From NCBI GenBank assembly GCA_964442385.1, contig CAYTYZ010000010.1, forward strand, positions 1 to 49,688: a stretch of 49,688 nucleotides of DNA, given 5' to 3'. Position 1 is the first letter of the stretch. The number at the start of each line of letters is the position of its first letter. The position numbers and the translations under genes were made by a program. Below, piece after piece: positions 1 through 6,978 of the stretch. The notes beneath the pieces are model-generated. The model searched no databases. It saw only the letters and a program-made list of their open reading frames with translations, and was not told the origin of the DNA. The DNA comes from CAYTYZ01 sp964442385. Its GTDB lineage: Bacteria > Patescibacteriota > Microgenomatia > UBA12405.

Positions 1-449
1 GTGATTTTATTGTAGAAATTCGTCAACAAAAGAATCGTCTTGGTTTCGGACAAGTAGTTGCAAGTGATCTGCATCCGGAGTTGATGGACCCAATACTCCC
101 TCGGATGAAAAAGCTAGGTATTCAGGTAATAAAACTTGATGCAACAGGCGTGGCGGATAGGAATCTAGGGGGACAAGATATTGTTTTTTTGAATGCCCCT
201 CAGGCTGTAGGAGCAAATGCATATGCAGATAACGCTATAAGTACAGCCTTGGGAATTACAAAGCCAAAAGGATTAGTTTTATTTAGGCTAAATGAGGCAT
301 GTGACGATATTGACTATGAGCCAGACAGGCATGTTGACCACATGATACCAATGGTTAATTATAGAGATTTAGCTGGGCTGCCTAGTTCAATTTTTACTAA
401 TTCTATTAGTGGAAATAGGGCCTCCGTTCATGCAATTATAAAAATATAA
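1..449 (+). CDS. C-terminal part of a Rossmann-like protein (possibly methyltransferase)
   Basis: The reading frame is open from the left edge (codons begin at base 3), so the gene starts outside the window and about 149 residues are visible. The visible part alternates hydrophobic strands and helices in a Rossmann-like way: a strand ending in ASDLHPE, then DATG, then DIVFLNAP, and later LVLFRLNE. This is reminiscent of the SAM-binding half of class I methyltransferases, but no diagnostic glycine motif is inside the window. The internal ATG at 81 is not a credible start because the same frame and protein character continue upstream. Function is uncertain. Confidence 0.55.
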   Translation, partial: DFIVEIRQQKNRLGFGQVVASDLHPELMDPILPRMKKLGIQVIKLDATGVADRNLGGQDIVFLNAPQAVGANAYADNAISTALGITKPKGLVLFRLNEACDDIDYEPDRHVDHMIPMVNYRDLAGLPSSIFTNSISGNRASVHAIIKI

Positions 450-520
450 TGCATGGCACCTAGTATATTTTCTAGTAACGAAATCCAGCGGAGCGGGTGT
501 CTTAGTATCGAAACTATTAA

Positions 521-567
521 ATTCCAAACCCGTACCCCGCCAGAGGCGGGCAGGCACTCTGCGAGCA
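521..567 (+). repeat. Dispersed intergenic repeat, family 1, copy 1
   Basis: One of the best-preserved copies of a repeat of about 45 bases found throughout the first 30 kb. It opens with CCAAACCCGTACCCCGCC, then a short A/G spacer, then GGCGGGCAGGCAC and GCGAGCAA. CCCGCC and GGCGGG can pair as a small hairpin. It sits between two convergent genes, so it is not tied to a promoter here. Confidence 0.8.
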
Positions 568-617
568 ATATAAAAATAAACAATTTCAAATCGCCAGTCT
601 AGCCTTAGAACACTGAA

Positions 618-1034
618 CTAAAAGATACTTAAATAAGTCAGCCCTGAATAACTATAAACTATCATAAAGACATACCAAAGAATTAAATTTGTGGCAGTAC
701 TTACTATCGAACCAATATACTTAGATCCCACATATACTAATCTTGCTGGTATAAGCGATATCAAACCAAAGATGACTACTAATGAAAATATGTGTCCAGA
801 CATAGCTCTTCGAGAATATTCTTCAACCAACTCTCTTCCCCCCATCTTTGGATAATCAGTAAACCTAAAATCTTTAGTAAGTTCCAAATATAGGTAGAAC
901 AATAAACCTTGGGCAATATAAAACAAAGCCATAAACATTACACTCTTTTTGGAAAAAGATGTTATCTTAACCCTAATCAGATAAGGAATAAAATAGAAAA
1001 TACAAAAAATTGCCAATCTAAACATTACCAACAT
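618..1034 (-). CDS. Small polytopic membrane protein, unknown function
   Basis: A 138-residue protein with about four hydrophobic segments (roughly residues 3-20, 29-50, 80-97 and 108-130) and a basic N-terminal loop (RVKITSFSKKS), so it is very likely an inner-membrane protein. No family is recognised. The start at 1034 is supported by a TAGAAT box six bases upstream on the minus strand, fitting the leaderless arrangement seen throughout the window. The shorter plus-strand frame across its 5' end is a shadow. Confidence 0.6.
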   Translation of the reverse strand: MLVMFRLAIFCIFYFIPYLIRVKITSFSKKSVMFMALFYIAQGLLFYLYLELTKDFRFTDYPKMGGRELVEEYSRRAMSGHIFSLVVIFGLISLIPARLVYVGSKYIGSIVSTATNLILWYVFMIVYSYSGLTYLSIF

Positions 1035-1093
1035 TACCTAATTCTACACCATGCTACACAAACCCCTATACGCTTCGAGCCCCTAAATAAACC

Positions 1094-1134
1094 CTAACCC
1101 ACTCTCTCATCCTAACACTATCTGAGTAGACGAG
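1094..1134 (+). repeat. Weak dispersed repeat, family 2, copy a
   Basis: Forty-one bases that align without gaps to 6378-6418 and 16201-16241. The shared skeleton is a CCCAnTC core and an ACnAnCTGnG block near the centre. This is the most diverged of the three copies. It lies just upstream of the promoter of the 1354 gene. Confidence 0.3.
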
Positions 1135-1149
1135 TAAAAACCTATAATA

Positions 1150-1178
1150 TTGACAAATGGTAAATATTATGGTAAGCT
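1150..1178 (+). promoter_or_regulatory. Promoter of the first hammerhead-linked gene
   Basis: A perfect TTGACA lies at 1150-1155, followed by a 17-base spacer and TAAGCT at 1173-1178 preceded by TG, an extended -10. The 18 bases ending in this -35 (1137-1154, AAAACCTATAATATTGAC) recur exactly at 24742-24759 in front of the other hammerhead-linked gene. Transcription from here would give a leader of about 170 bases. Confidence 0.7.
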
Positions 1179-1266
1179 ACCAGCAATATATAGATATTAA
1201 TCTGTAAAGCACAGAAATCATATCTATTATTGAAAATCTTTGCACTTTAACTATCAAAACGGTTCA

Positions 1267-1323
1267 TTTTACTAGACTGAATTAAGCGAATGTAGAACAT
1301 TAATTTCATTCAGTCTACTAAAA
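1267..1323 (+). promoter_or_regulatory. Hairpin in the 5' leader of the 1354 gene
   Basis: Arms 1267-1282 and 1308-1323 pair over 16 positions with a single mismatch (core TAGACTGAAT with ATTCAGTCTA). The 25-base loop can itself form a small AATGT/ACATT stem. The hairpin ends about 16 bases before the Shine-Dalgarno, a position suited to mRNA protection or translational control. No T-run follows, so it is not a terminator. Confidence 0.6.
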
Positions 1324-1353
1324 AATGATATCGGATAATAAGGAGTTAATCAC

Positions 1354-1863
1354 ATGTCACACGCAAATCTTTTGGGTCAGCATTTTGCCATTGGTAGCAA
1401 GAGTATCGAGCTCATGAAATTGATGGGCAGTCCAGATGGAAAATCTTGGATCATTGGAATATTGATTTCCAGTGGAGACTATATTCCTTTTGAGGTTCCC
1501 CCAGCACCAGCTCTCAAAAACGTGCTCGAAGTTATCCAGCAGGATATCGACGATGGAAACATATCAGAAGTTCGCATGGTCGCAATCAGCAATCGGGTCG
1601 CTGTCCGCCTTTGGTTAGAGGGTGTACTTACCCGCAAGGAATTCGAAGGTGCGCTCGAAGGCGAAGCCAATGAGGTTCCTTACGTCATCCTATCGTCAGT
1701 CAAATTGGGCAACTACACTCTGCCCGTGGCCATTCTTCCTGAAACCACTGTTGGTACTGGCCATATTTGCACCCTCGACGAACAACTGTTCATTGTCGGG
1801 GGTGGCACCGATGTTTACCCCTATCTGCCAATTCCATCAAAGACACTTCCACTTCTTCCGTAA
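1354..1863 (+). CDS. Unknown 169-residue protein in a hammerhead-terminated transcription unit
   Basis: The protein is soluble and of mixed alpha/beta character, with no signal peptide, membrane segment or family motif that I recognise. The start is decided by AAGGAG at 1340-1345, eight bases before the ATG. That is unusual here, because most genes are leaderless. Base use is richer in G and C at third positions than in its neighbours, which may indicate transfer or selection for high expression. The gene has its own promoter and leader hairpin upstream, and a long hairpin plus a type III hammerhead ribozyme about 20-130 bases downstream. The same layout recurs around the gene at 24881. Function unknown. 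Confidence 0.75.
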   Translation: MSHANLLGQHFAIGSKSIELMKLMGSPDGKSWIIGILISSGDYIPFEVPPAPALKNVLEVIQQDIDDGNISEVRMVAISNRVAVRLWLEGVLTRKEFEGALEGEANEVPYVILSSVKLGNYTLPVAILPETTVGTGHICTLDEQLFIVGGGTDVYPYLPIPSKTLPLLP

Positions 1864-1885
1864 AAACCGTTTCTCAAGTTAAGTG

Positions 1886-1944
1886 CTGACGAACGAACGT
1901 CATTTAGTAGTGCTTGGCACTCAAATGTTAGTTTCGTTCGTTAG
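1886..1944 (+). other. Long 3' UTR hairpin immediately upstream of hammerhead ribozyme 1
   Basis: The outer arms 1886-1897 and 1933-1944 pair over 12 positions with one G-U pair. Inner pairing continues (CATTT with AAATG, AGTGC with GCACT) to a TTG loop. Its last four bases (TTAG, 1941-1944) also form part of stem III of the ribozyme, so the hairpin base and the ribozyme compete. After cleavage this hairpin would sit at the new mRNA 3' end. Confidence 0.75.
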
Positions 1945-1995
1945 CCTCTACGAATATCTCTTCGTACTGATGAGTCCCAAAGGACGAAAGGCTAA
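1941..1995 (+). ncRNA. Type III hammerhead self-cleaving ribozyme 1
   Basis: All core elements are present in order. Stem III is TTAGCC (1941-1946) with GGCTAA (1990-1995). The cleavage triplet CUC places the cut after C1948. Stem I is TACGAA (1949-1954) with TTCGTA (1961-1966) around a six-base loop. The core CUGAUGA is at 1967-1973, stem II is GTCC/GGAC (1974-1977 with 1982-1985) around CAAA, and GAAA is at 1986-1989. Every stem is perfectly paired. Stem III carries the open 5' and 3' ends, which defines type III. Seen directly in sequence; activity is inferred from the intact conserved core. It lies about 80 bases downstream of the 1354 gene, on the same strand. Confidence 0.93.
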
Positions 1996-2077
1996 ATTCA
2001 AACTAAATAATTATCACCCACCATCTGACCCAATTGTTGCCAAGTCATTAAGCACTTACCAAAACACTTGCCAAAAG

Positions 2078-2106
2078 TCCCAAACCCGTACCACGCTTCG
2101 AGCCAT
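2078..2106 (+). repeat. Truncated family 1 repeat
   Basis: CCCAAACCCGTACC followed directly by ACGCTTCGAGCCA. It keeps the 5' and 3' ends of the dispersed repeat but lacks the central CCGCC/GGCGGG hairpin, as if deleted internally. A still more degraded version lies near 1057-1080. Confidence 0.45.
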
Positions 2107-2210
2107 GGATTTCTCTGAAATATTTTTCAGTAAAGTTTTTGTACCCATTGATGTTTGCCAGAAATTCATTGTCAATAAGAGTTTCACTAATTGGTGAAAA
2201 TTAGGTGTTA

Positions 2211-2289
2211 TAAAAAAGAAAACCCCCTTTTACCTTATAACTTAGTTCCGCACCTGTTGGTATGGAATAGTCATAAGACTAAGGGGGTT
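2211..2289 (-). terminator. Probable intrinsic terminator of the 2306-2884 gene
   Basis: Read on the minus strand, AACCCCCTT (2289-2281) pairs with AAGGGGGTT (2229-2221) over nine base pairs. An internal CTTAT/ATAAG stem lies within, and a T-rich run (TTTTCTTTTTT) follows at 2222-2212. The large enclosed loop of about 50 bases is atypical for a simple terminator and may form further structure. Confidence 0.6.
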
Positions 2290-2305
2290 CTTGCACTAAA
2301 GTTGA

Positions 2306-2884
2306 CTAAACAACCCAAACTTGGGTGTCATGCTTGAATTGGAGACCGTTTTTCTTTACAGCATTAGAGAAAGTGTCCAGCATGTTTACAGCCTGAAAAA
2401 CTGTTGCGTTGACAGATTGCATACCAGCACTCCTGCGCCGTCCAGTTTCAGAAAAAATCACAGTCACATCCATAGCGTGTTCATCTTGCAAAGTTACCAG
2501 AACACGGCCAGCCGTACACAAAACCATGGCCTTGATACCAGTGGTTACCATGCTGTGCCCGCTGTACTGTGACGCCTTGATGTAAACGTGCAACCCTCCG
2601 CTAAACCAGACAGCCTCCTCAAAGCGCTTAATGGCTTCATGAAGCTGTCCATTTTCACGTAGGATTTGCGCCTTTACAGCTGGATCGTCGTCGTAGTAAC
2701 CAAGCTGGGCATTCATGATGAGCTTCGATCCAAGAAACCCATTTTTGAGATAAGTCTCCTTGCGCTCATTAGCATCGCAACTAAAACAGATATACTCCTG
2801 AACCTTGCCAGACTCATCGTAGATTTCAGTCCATCCACGTTCAAGAGAGACGCCACACCGATTACATTTCTTAATATCAGACAT
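2306..2884 (-). CDS. Unknown protein with an N-terminal zinc ribbon
   Basis: A 192-residue protein. The first 35 residues hold two CxxC pairs (CNRC at about 8-11 and CFSC at about 33-36) that should bind one zinc ion in a ribbon. The remainder is a mixed alpha/beta domain without recognised family. The start is set by AAGGAG on the minus strand just before the ATG at 2884. It belongs to the minority of genes here with a promoter, a long leader, a leader hairpin and a strong Shine-Dalgarno. Its codon use resembles that of the 1354 and 24881 genes rather than that of the leaderless genes. Its 3' end has a terminator-like hairpin instead of a ribozyme. Confidence 0.75.
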   Translation of the reverse strand: MSDIKKCNRCGVSLERGWTEIYDESGKVQEYICFSCDANERKETYLKNGFLGSKLIMNAQLGYYDDDPAVKAQILRENGQLHEAIKRFEEAVWFSGGLHVYIKASQYSGHSMVTTGIKAMVLCTAGRVLVTLQDEHAMDVTVIFSETGRRRSAGMQSVNATVFQAVNMLDTFSNAVKKNGLQFKHDTQVWVV

Positions 2885-2924
2885 TTCACTTCTCCTTATT
2901 TGGTAAACAGAATTTTTGAATTAA

Positions 2925-2970
2925 ACGAACCGTAGCTGGATACCATGCGTGATACCCAAATACGGTTCGT
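2925..2970 (-). promoter_or_regulatory. Hairpin in the 5' leader of the 2306-2884 gene
   Basis: ACGAACCGTA (2925-2934) and TACGGTTCGT (2961-2970) form a perfect ten-base-pair stem with a 26-base loop. It lies about 30 bases upstream of the Shine-Dalgarno on the minus strand, in the position of the leader hairpins of the 1354, 24881 and 41050 genes. Confidence 0.65.
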
Positions 2971-3070
2971 CAGCTCAAACCTTCCGTTATGTTAAAGTGC
3001 AAGAGCTAAGAACTTATAAACCAACAAAGTGGTGTAGTATTATACCCATTTATTGGTCTATTTTATTCGG

Positions 3071-3099
3071 AGTTTATCAAAATTGGTACCTATTGTCAA
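3071..3099 (-). promoter_or_regulatory. Promoter of the 2306-2884 gene
   Basis: On the minus strand TTGACA (3099-3094) is followed by a 17-base spacer and TAAACT (3076-3071), preceded by TG as in an extended -10. The predicted leader is about 180 bases. The -35 lies inside one arm of the palindrome at 3092-3124, so a protein bound there would block polymerase. Confidence 0.65.
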
Positions 3100-3124
3100 G
3101 ATTATAAGATATAATCTTGACAAT
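3092..3124. promoter_or_regulatory. 15-bp perfect inverted repeat overlapping a -35 box (candidate operator)
   Basis: The arm ATTGTCAAGATTATA (3092-3106) is exactly complementary to TATAATCTTGACAAT (3110-3124) around a three-base loop AGA. Each arm contains TTGACA on one strand, so the element has a -35 hexamer facing each way. Only the minus-strand one has a credible -10. It could be an operator or, as RNA, a hairpin; the overlap with the promoter favours an operator. Confidence 0.55.
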
Positions 3125-3214
3125 TAACTTAAGCCTTATAGATAAACATTGTTATTACATTTATTTTCAAAATAAAATTTACGTCATACCTCTCTTCGAA
3201 TATTAAGAAAAGAA

Positions 3215-3262
3215 ATTCCAAACCCGTACCCCTCCAAAGGCGGGCAGGCACCAAGCGAGCAA
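3215..3262 (+). repeat. Dispersed intergenic repeat, family 1
   Basis: ATTCCAAACCCGTACCCCTCC, a short spacer, GGCGGGCAGGCACC and GCGAGCAAAG. Here the similarity to another locus extends much further: the next 90 bases, down to and including the -10 box at 3338-3343, match 5706-5788 upstream of the kinase pseudogene. A whole promoter region has been duplicated. Confidence 0.8.
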
Positions 3263-3349
3263 AGTAGATTCGAACTTTATTTAAACCAAATAAGAGTCCC
3301 TACTTTGCACACCCCATCTTAGACTAAAGAACTTTTGTATAATCTGATA

Positions 3350-4000
3350 ATGAACGATTATACCGATGACCAATTAGCAGAAATTCTTTGGAATTATAAT
3401 AATCTTCAACAGACATTGCGCAAATCCGATTGTATTTTGGCTTTAGGAAGTAATGATGTTAGGGTTGCCCGCCAAGCTGCTGAACTATTTCTCTCTGGAT
3501 ATGCTCCTATCATTATTTTCTCTGGCGGTTTTGGAGTTTTAACCAAACAACTTTACAACAAGCCAGAAGCAGAGATTTTTTCAGATGAAGCGGTTAAGCT
3601 AGGTGTACCAAAAGACAAAATTTTCATAGAGAATCAGTCAAGTAATACTGGCGAGAATATAATCATGTCAAAAAAGCTAATCAAAGAAAAAGGCTTAGAT
3701 ATTGCATCAATAATTTTAGTACAAAAACCCTATATGCTACGCCGCGCTTTTGCTACTTTCAAAAAACAATGGAAAGAAATGGAGTTTATCGTTACATCTC
3801 CTCAAATATCATACAAAGATTATCCAAATGAAACGATTTCGAAACATTTGTTAATAAATATCATGGTTGGTGATACCCAAAGAATGGCTCTCTATCCCCA
3901 GAAAGGTTTTCAAATACCACAAGAAATTCCTGAAGATGTTTGGTCAGCCTACAAAGTGCTGATAAAAAGGGGATACACACAACATATGATTAAAGAATAG
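3350..4000 (+). CDS. YdcF/SanA-like (DUF218) protein
   Basis: A 216-residue protein with the DUF218 fold. ILALGSND lies at about 29-36, then a strand ending in IFSGGFG (55-62), an acidic site around EAEIFSDEAVKLGVP, and the ENQSSNTGEN motif (94-103) typical of YdcF proteins. Family members bind nucleotides or cofactors or affect envelope homeostasis; the substrate is not predictable. I place the start at the ATG at 3350. A perfect TATAAT (3338-3343) ends six bases before it, so the transcript should begin at or next to the start codon. A longer frame from TTG 3335 would overlap the promoter. Confidence 0.85.
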   Translation: MNDYTDDQLAEILWNYNNLQQTLRKSDCILALGSNDVRVARQAAELFLSGYAPIIIFSGGFGVLTKQLYNKPEAEIFSDEAVKLGVPKDKIFIENQSSNTGENIIMSKKLIKEKGLDIASIILVQKPYMLRRAFATFKKQWKEMEFIVTSPQISYKDYPNETISKHLLINIMVGDTQRMALYPQKGFQIPQEIPEDVWSAYKVLIKRGYTQHMIKE

Positions 4001-4127
4001 CTAAATTTTACTCACTGCAGTCCACTATGAGACAAGCACAGTGAAAACACTAGTATATCCCAAACATACGTAATATAAACTTGTTTTTATGGTTAAGATG
4101 AAACTCTCTTGCAGTATGCTAACCTTC

Positions 4128-5051
4128 TTATTGGTTTGATTCCATCTCCTTGTCGCTGCCCCAACTTACCTCAGGAATCCATCTATTTAGGTTTTTTGTT
4201 GCTCGGGAAAAAGCGGGATGCTTTGTATTATTGTTAAATAACATCTCAGAATAGATTGCCAACTCTTGGACAATAGCCCAGGTTTTACTGGCCTCAAGAT
4301 TTAATTGAAAGCCAGACAGTTTTTCATATTTCCAGACCGCTGCTTCTAGGACCGTGTCGTTTATTCTGTATAGTTGACGCAGTTCTTGCTCTGGTGTGCC
4401 GATATTGGTGTCGCCAAAATCTATTACACCTACTAGTTCACCATTTTCAAACATTAAATTATCGTTGTGCAGATCATCGTGAATTACAACACTTGGAGTA
4501 GTAAATTTAAGGTATTTCCATTTTTCATAATACTCTCTAGATATTTCAGCTTGTTTGGGATCCCGTAACTTATTATTTACTAAATTATTTTCAAAATGGA
4601 TATCCCAAGGTTCCTCTTTAAGTTGATCAAGCCCAAACCGCTTACGACTCTCCATCACTTTTTCAGGAGAAAGTAATTTGTGCATTGCATAAGCAAAGCT
4701 GGCCACATTTTCTCCCAAGTGTCTTTGTTGCTTTACGGAAAGTTCTCTTATTTCTTTTGTATTTAGATGACGTCCTCGTAGAAAAGTAGTTATTACATAA
4801 AAAGGATTTTCACCCTCACCTAACACCTTGGGAATAAAAACCTGGGTTAGGGGAGCCAGGTCCAACAATACTAACTTTTCGTAACAAGTCCGGGCATAGG
4901 CATTCTCGTCCCTTGGAAAACGTAACGCATACTGTTCATCCACTAGCCCAACCAAATTATCGTAGCCATTCTCTACGAAAGTAACAACTTTAGCATTGGG
5001 ATAAAGTTTGTTTATTATTTCTTTGGCCAACTCACGATCTGCAAATTTCAT
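4128..5051 (-). CDS. Aminoglycoside-phosphotransferase-family kinase
   Basis: The 307 residues are a usual length for APH/choline-kinase-fold enzymes. The catalytic loop HDDLHNDN lies at 191-198 (Brenner motif HxDxxxxN) and the metal-binding DFGD at 211-214. A hydrophobic hinge strand (FYVITTFLRG, about 84-93) precedes them. The family phosphorylates small molecules such as aminoglycosides, macrolides, choline or sugars; no substrate can be assigned from sequence, and resistance is only one option. The start at 5051 has TATACT seven bases upstream, so it is probably leaderless. Confidence 0.85.
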   Translation of the reverse strand: MKFADRELAKEIINKLYPNAKVVTFVENGYDNLVGLVDEQYALRFPRDENAYARTCYEKLVLLDLAPLTQVFIPKVLGEGENPFYVITTFLRGRHLNTKEIRELSVKQQRHLGENVASFAYAMHKLLSPEKVMESRKRFGLDQLKEEPWDIHFENNLVNNKLRDPKQAEISREYYEKWKYLKFTTPSVVIHDDLHNDNLMFENGELVGVIDFGDTNIGTPEQELRQLYRINDTVLEAAVWKYEKLSGFQLNLEASKTWAIVQELAIYSEMLFNNNTKHPAFSRATKNLNRWIPEVSWGSDKEMESNQ

Positions 5052-5181
5052 ACTTAAAAGTATACTTGATTAAATTAAATCCATATAACAATTTTTTTCT
5101 TAGCGTTTTTCAAGAAATATAACTCACCCAGTAGCTCTAAATACATTAAATCAATTATTTTGTTCTTTGATAAAATAACCA

Positions 5182-5652
5182 ATGCGGATTGAAGGGTATG
5201 TAACCAACTTATTTTATTGTACTGACAAAGGCGAACCTATGATCCCAATTGAAGAAGCAGTAATAATGGAAAACCTTGGAATACAAGGTGATCGATACCA
5301 ACGTGGAACGGGTGCATACTCAAAGATACGACCAGGTGTGCGACAGCTTTCAATAATCTCACAAGAAGCGATTTTAAAAACTTACTTTAGTCCAATAGAA
5401 ACCAGGAGAAATGTTGTAACAGAGGGCTTACCCATGTGTATGAGTGAATTGGTGGGAATAGAGTTTGGGATCGGGCAAGACATAATAGTTAGAGGAATAG
5501 AAGTATGTTCACCATGCGACAGACCATCGGTTCTTTCAAAGATTAAAGGTTTTAAAGAAGCATTTCTCGACGGAGAAGGTAATCGAGGTGGACTGAGAGT
5601 TGTAGTCTTAAAAGGTGGTATTTTGCGTGTGGGAGATAAAATATCTAAATAG
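5182..5652 (+). CDS. MOSC domain protein
   Basis: A 156-residue stand-alone MOSC (molybdenum cofactor sulfurase C-terminal) domain. NLGIQGDRYQ at about 31-40 matches the family GDRH/Y motif. RRNVVTEGLP (about 73-82) matches the R.N.(T/V).G motif. The SPCDRP segment (about 112-117) holds the conserved cysteine thought to carry the abstracted sulfur. Such domains handle reactive sulfur or molybdopterin cofactors. No molybdenum-cofactor gene is visible nearby, so the partner is unknown. A TAAAAT box shortly before the ATG fits a leaderless start. Confidence 0.88.
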   Translation: MRIEGYVTNLFYCTDKGEPMIPIEEAVIMENLGIQGDRYQRGTGAYSKIRPGVRQLSIISQEAILKTYFSPIETRRNVVTEGLPMCMSELVGIEFGIGQDIIVRGIEVCSPCDRPSVLSKIKGFKEAFLDGEGNRGGLRVVVLKGGILRVGDKISK

Positions 5653-5660
5653 TTTGGTAG

Positions 5661-5706
5661 TCAAAATCAGTACCCATCCAAAGGCGGGCAGGCACCCTGC
5701 TAGCAA
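5661..5706 (+). repeat. Dispersed intergenic repeat, family 1
   Basis: A diverged 5' half (AATCAGTACCCATCC) but an intact 3' half (GGCGGGCAGGCACC, then CTAGCAAAG). It is the left end of the duplicated promoter region shared with 3215-3343. Confidence 0.75.
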
Positions 5707-5793
5707 AGTAGATTCAAACTTATTCTTGAACCTAAAACAGCTTCAATCTTTCCATACCCCATCTTTGACTAAAGAACTTTTGTATAATTCGCT

Positions 5794-6308
5794 ATGGCTA
5801 ACAAGGATCTTGGAGATATTAGAAGAATTTTAATTGTTGGAGATTCCGGTCGTGGTAAAAGTACACTTGCCAAATCTTTATCTCAAAAATTAAACATTAA
5901 ACAATATTCTACCGACGACTTTTTTTGGAAGGAAAAATTTAGTATTCCAGAGGATAAAGAAGCCAGTTAAAAAACATTTCAAAAATATACAACCAAAAGT
6001 CCTGGATTGTAGAAGGTGCCACTCGTAGCCTAGTAAAAGAAGGAATAATAAAATCAGACCAAATTATCTGTTTGATTTATCCTAATTTACTTTCTCAATA
6101 CTGGACTCTTTTTAAAAGAAAATTAACTCGGTCTGAAGAAACTTGGAGCAACTTGTTTAACTTTTTCAAGCATCTATTTAACAAAAAATTTAAACTTGGA
6201 GTGCACCGAAATAAACAAACCATTGAAGAGATGATCAAACCATATTCAGATAAAACCATTAAGCTGTACAGCTTTAAGGAAATTGATGATTATATTGAAA
6301 AAATATAA
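5794..6308 (+). pseudogene. Frameshifted P-loop kinase (adenylate-kinase-like, FlaR-type)
   Basis: The first frame from ATG 5794 encodes a P-loop (VGDSGRGKST) and YSTDDFFWK, then hits TAA at 5968-5970. A shifted frame immediately continues the protein: NQKSWIVEGATRS, then an R-rich lid region, ending at 6308. One missing base around 5967-5976, next to a run of six A, restores a single protein of about 171 residues. This is the length and layout of the intact paralogue at 41567-42079 (P-loop, YSSDYIK, NWVYEGTQ). The leaderless promoter (TATAAT 5783-5788) is intact, so decay may be recent or a sequencing error. Confidence 0.8.
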
Positions 6309-6377
6309 ATTCTACTGATTTAACATCCGCACACAGCTGCCATGATTGAGCCAAGCCAGGGGAGCTTAAGATAGTCG

Positions 6378-6418
6378 CCAACCCATTCCCGTGTTCGAGT
6401 ACTATCTGGGTCGGCTAG
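6378..6418 (+). repeat. Weak dispersed repeat, family 2, copy b
   Basis: Forty-one bases aligning without gaps to 16201-16241 at about 27 of 41 positions, and more weakly to 1094-1134. It contains a GTTCGAGT string that looks like a tRNA T-loop, but no tRNA can be folded around it. Confidence 0.35.
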
Positions 6419-6449
6419 CACTACTTTCTACCAAATATTAATTTAGTCT

Positions 6450-6869
6450 TTATATCCTGATTCCAAATACCTGATATAAAGCTACCCACCATAGTATATT
6501 CAGTGTACCCAATACAATGGCACCAATTAGTTTACTACGAAAGAAGTGCAGTATAAACGCACCCAACAAAGACAATGGCAGTAAACATATTATAGTTAAA
6601 ACTAAATTTACAATAACTTCTTTAAAACTATAATAATATTCTTCATAAGCTGGACAAGGTCCCATACAGTCTAATAAAAAAGGCTGAGGTTTAAGAAATA
6701 CTTTATTGATGTTTGGGTAAACAGATATAAAACTTAAAAACACTATCTGAAACAATAAAAACGACAATACCAAAATTACACTTCCAATAGAAAACTTTTT
6801 CTCTATAAATCCAATTACTGTGTACACAACAACCGTAGATACAAACATCAGAATCAACCAAAAGAGCAT
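6450..6869 (-). CDS. Small polytopic membrane protein, unknown function
   Basis: 139 residues with four hydrophobic segments (about 2-20, 27-50, 85-107 and 112-134). Between segments two and three is a loop with a CMGPC pair and several tyrosines, which may face outside and could form a disulfide. No family is recognised. On the minus strand TATATT ends five bases before the ATG at 6869, so it is probably leaderless. It is divergent from the large repeat protein at 6979. Confidence 0.65.
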   Translation of the reverse strand: MLFWLILMFVSTVVVYTVIGFIEKKFSIGSVILVLSFLLFQIVFLSFISVYPNINKVFLKPQPFLLDCMGPCPAYEEYYYSFKEVIVNLVLTIICLLPLSLLGAFILHFFRSKLIGAIVLGTLNILWWVALYQVFGIRI

Positions 6870-6896
6870 AGTTTAATATATCATGTAATTTTACAA

Positions 6897-6941
6897 TCCA
6901 AACCTGTACCCACCAAAGGCACTCAGGCACCCTGCAAGCCC
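6897..6941 (+). repeat. Dispersed intergenic repeat, family 1
   Basis: TCCAAACCTGTACCCACC, spacer, GGCACTCAGGCACCCTGCAAGCC. The central hairpin is weakened by changes in both arms. It lies in the divergent gap immediately upstream of the -35 (TTGTCA, 6946-6951) of the 6979 gene. Confidence 0.7.
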
Positions 6942-6978
6942 AATCTTGTCATACCCACTAGATTAGCTACAATGAATC

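Noticed and set aside
909..1097. A 62-residue plus-strand frame opposite the 5' end of the 618-1034 membrane protein
   Set aside because: It is antisense to a gene with a good leaderless promoter and has no recognisable protein features.
1883..2197. A 104-residue plus-strand open frame after the 1354 gene
   Set aside because: It runs straight through the hairpin and the hammerhead ribozyme and has no protein-like composition, SD or -10 at the right distance. The RNA explanation accounts for the sequence.
5615..5833. A 72-residue plus-strand frame across the gap after the MOSC gene
   Set aside because: It covers a family 1 repeat and the promoter of the kinase pseudogene and has no coding character.
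6371..6420. tRNA-like T-loop string GTTCGAGT
   Set aside because: No acceptor, D or anticodon stem can be built around it, and the segment is better explained as a copy of a dispersed 41-base repeat.
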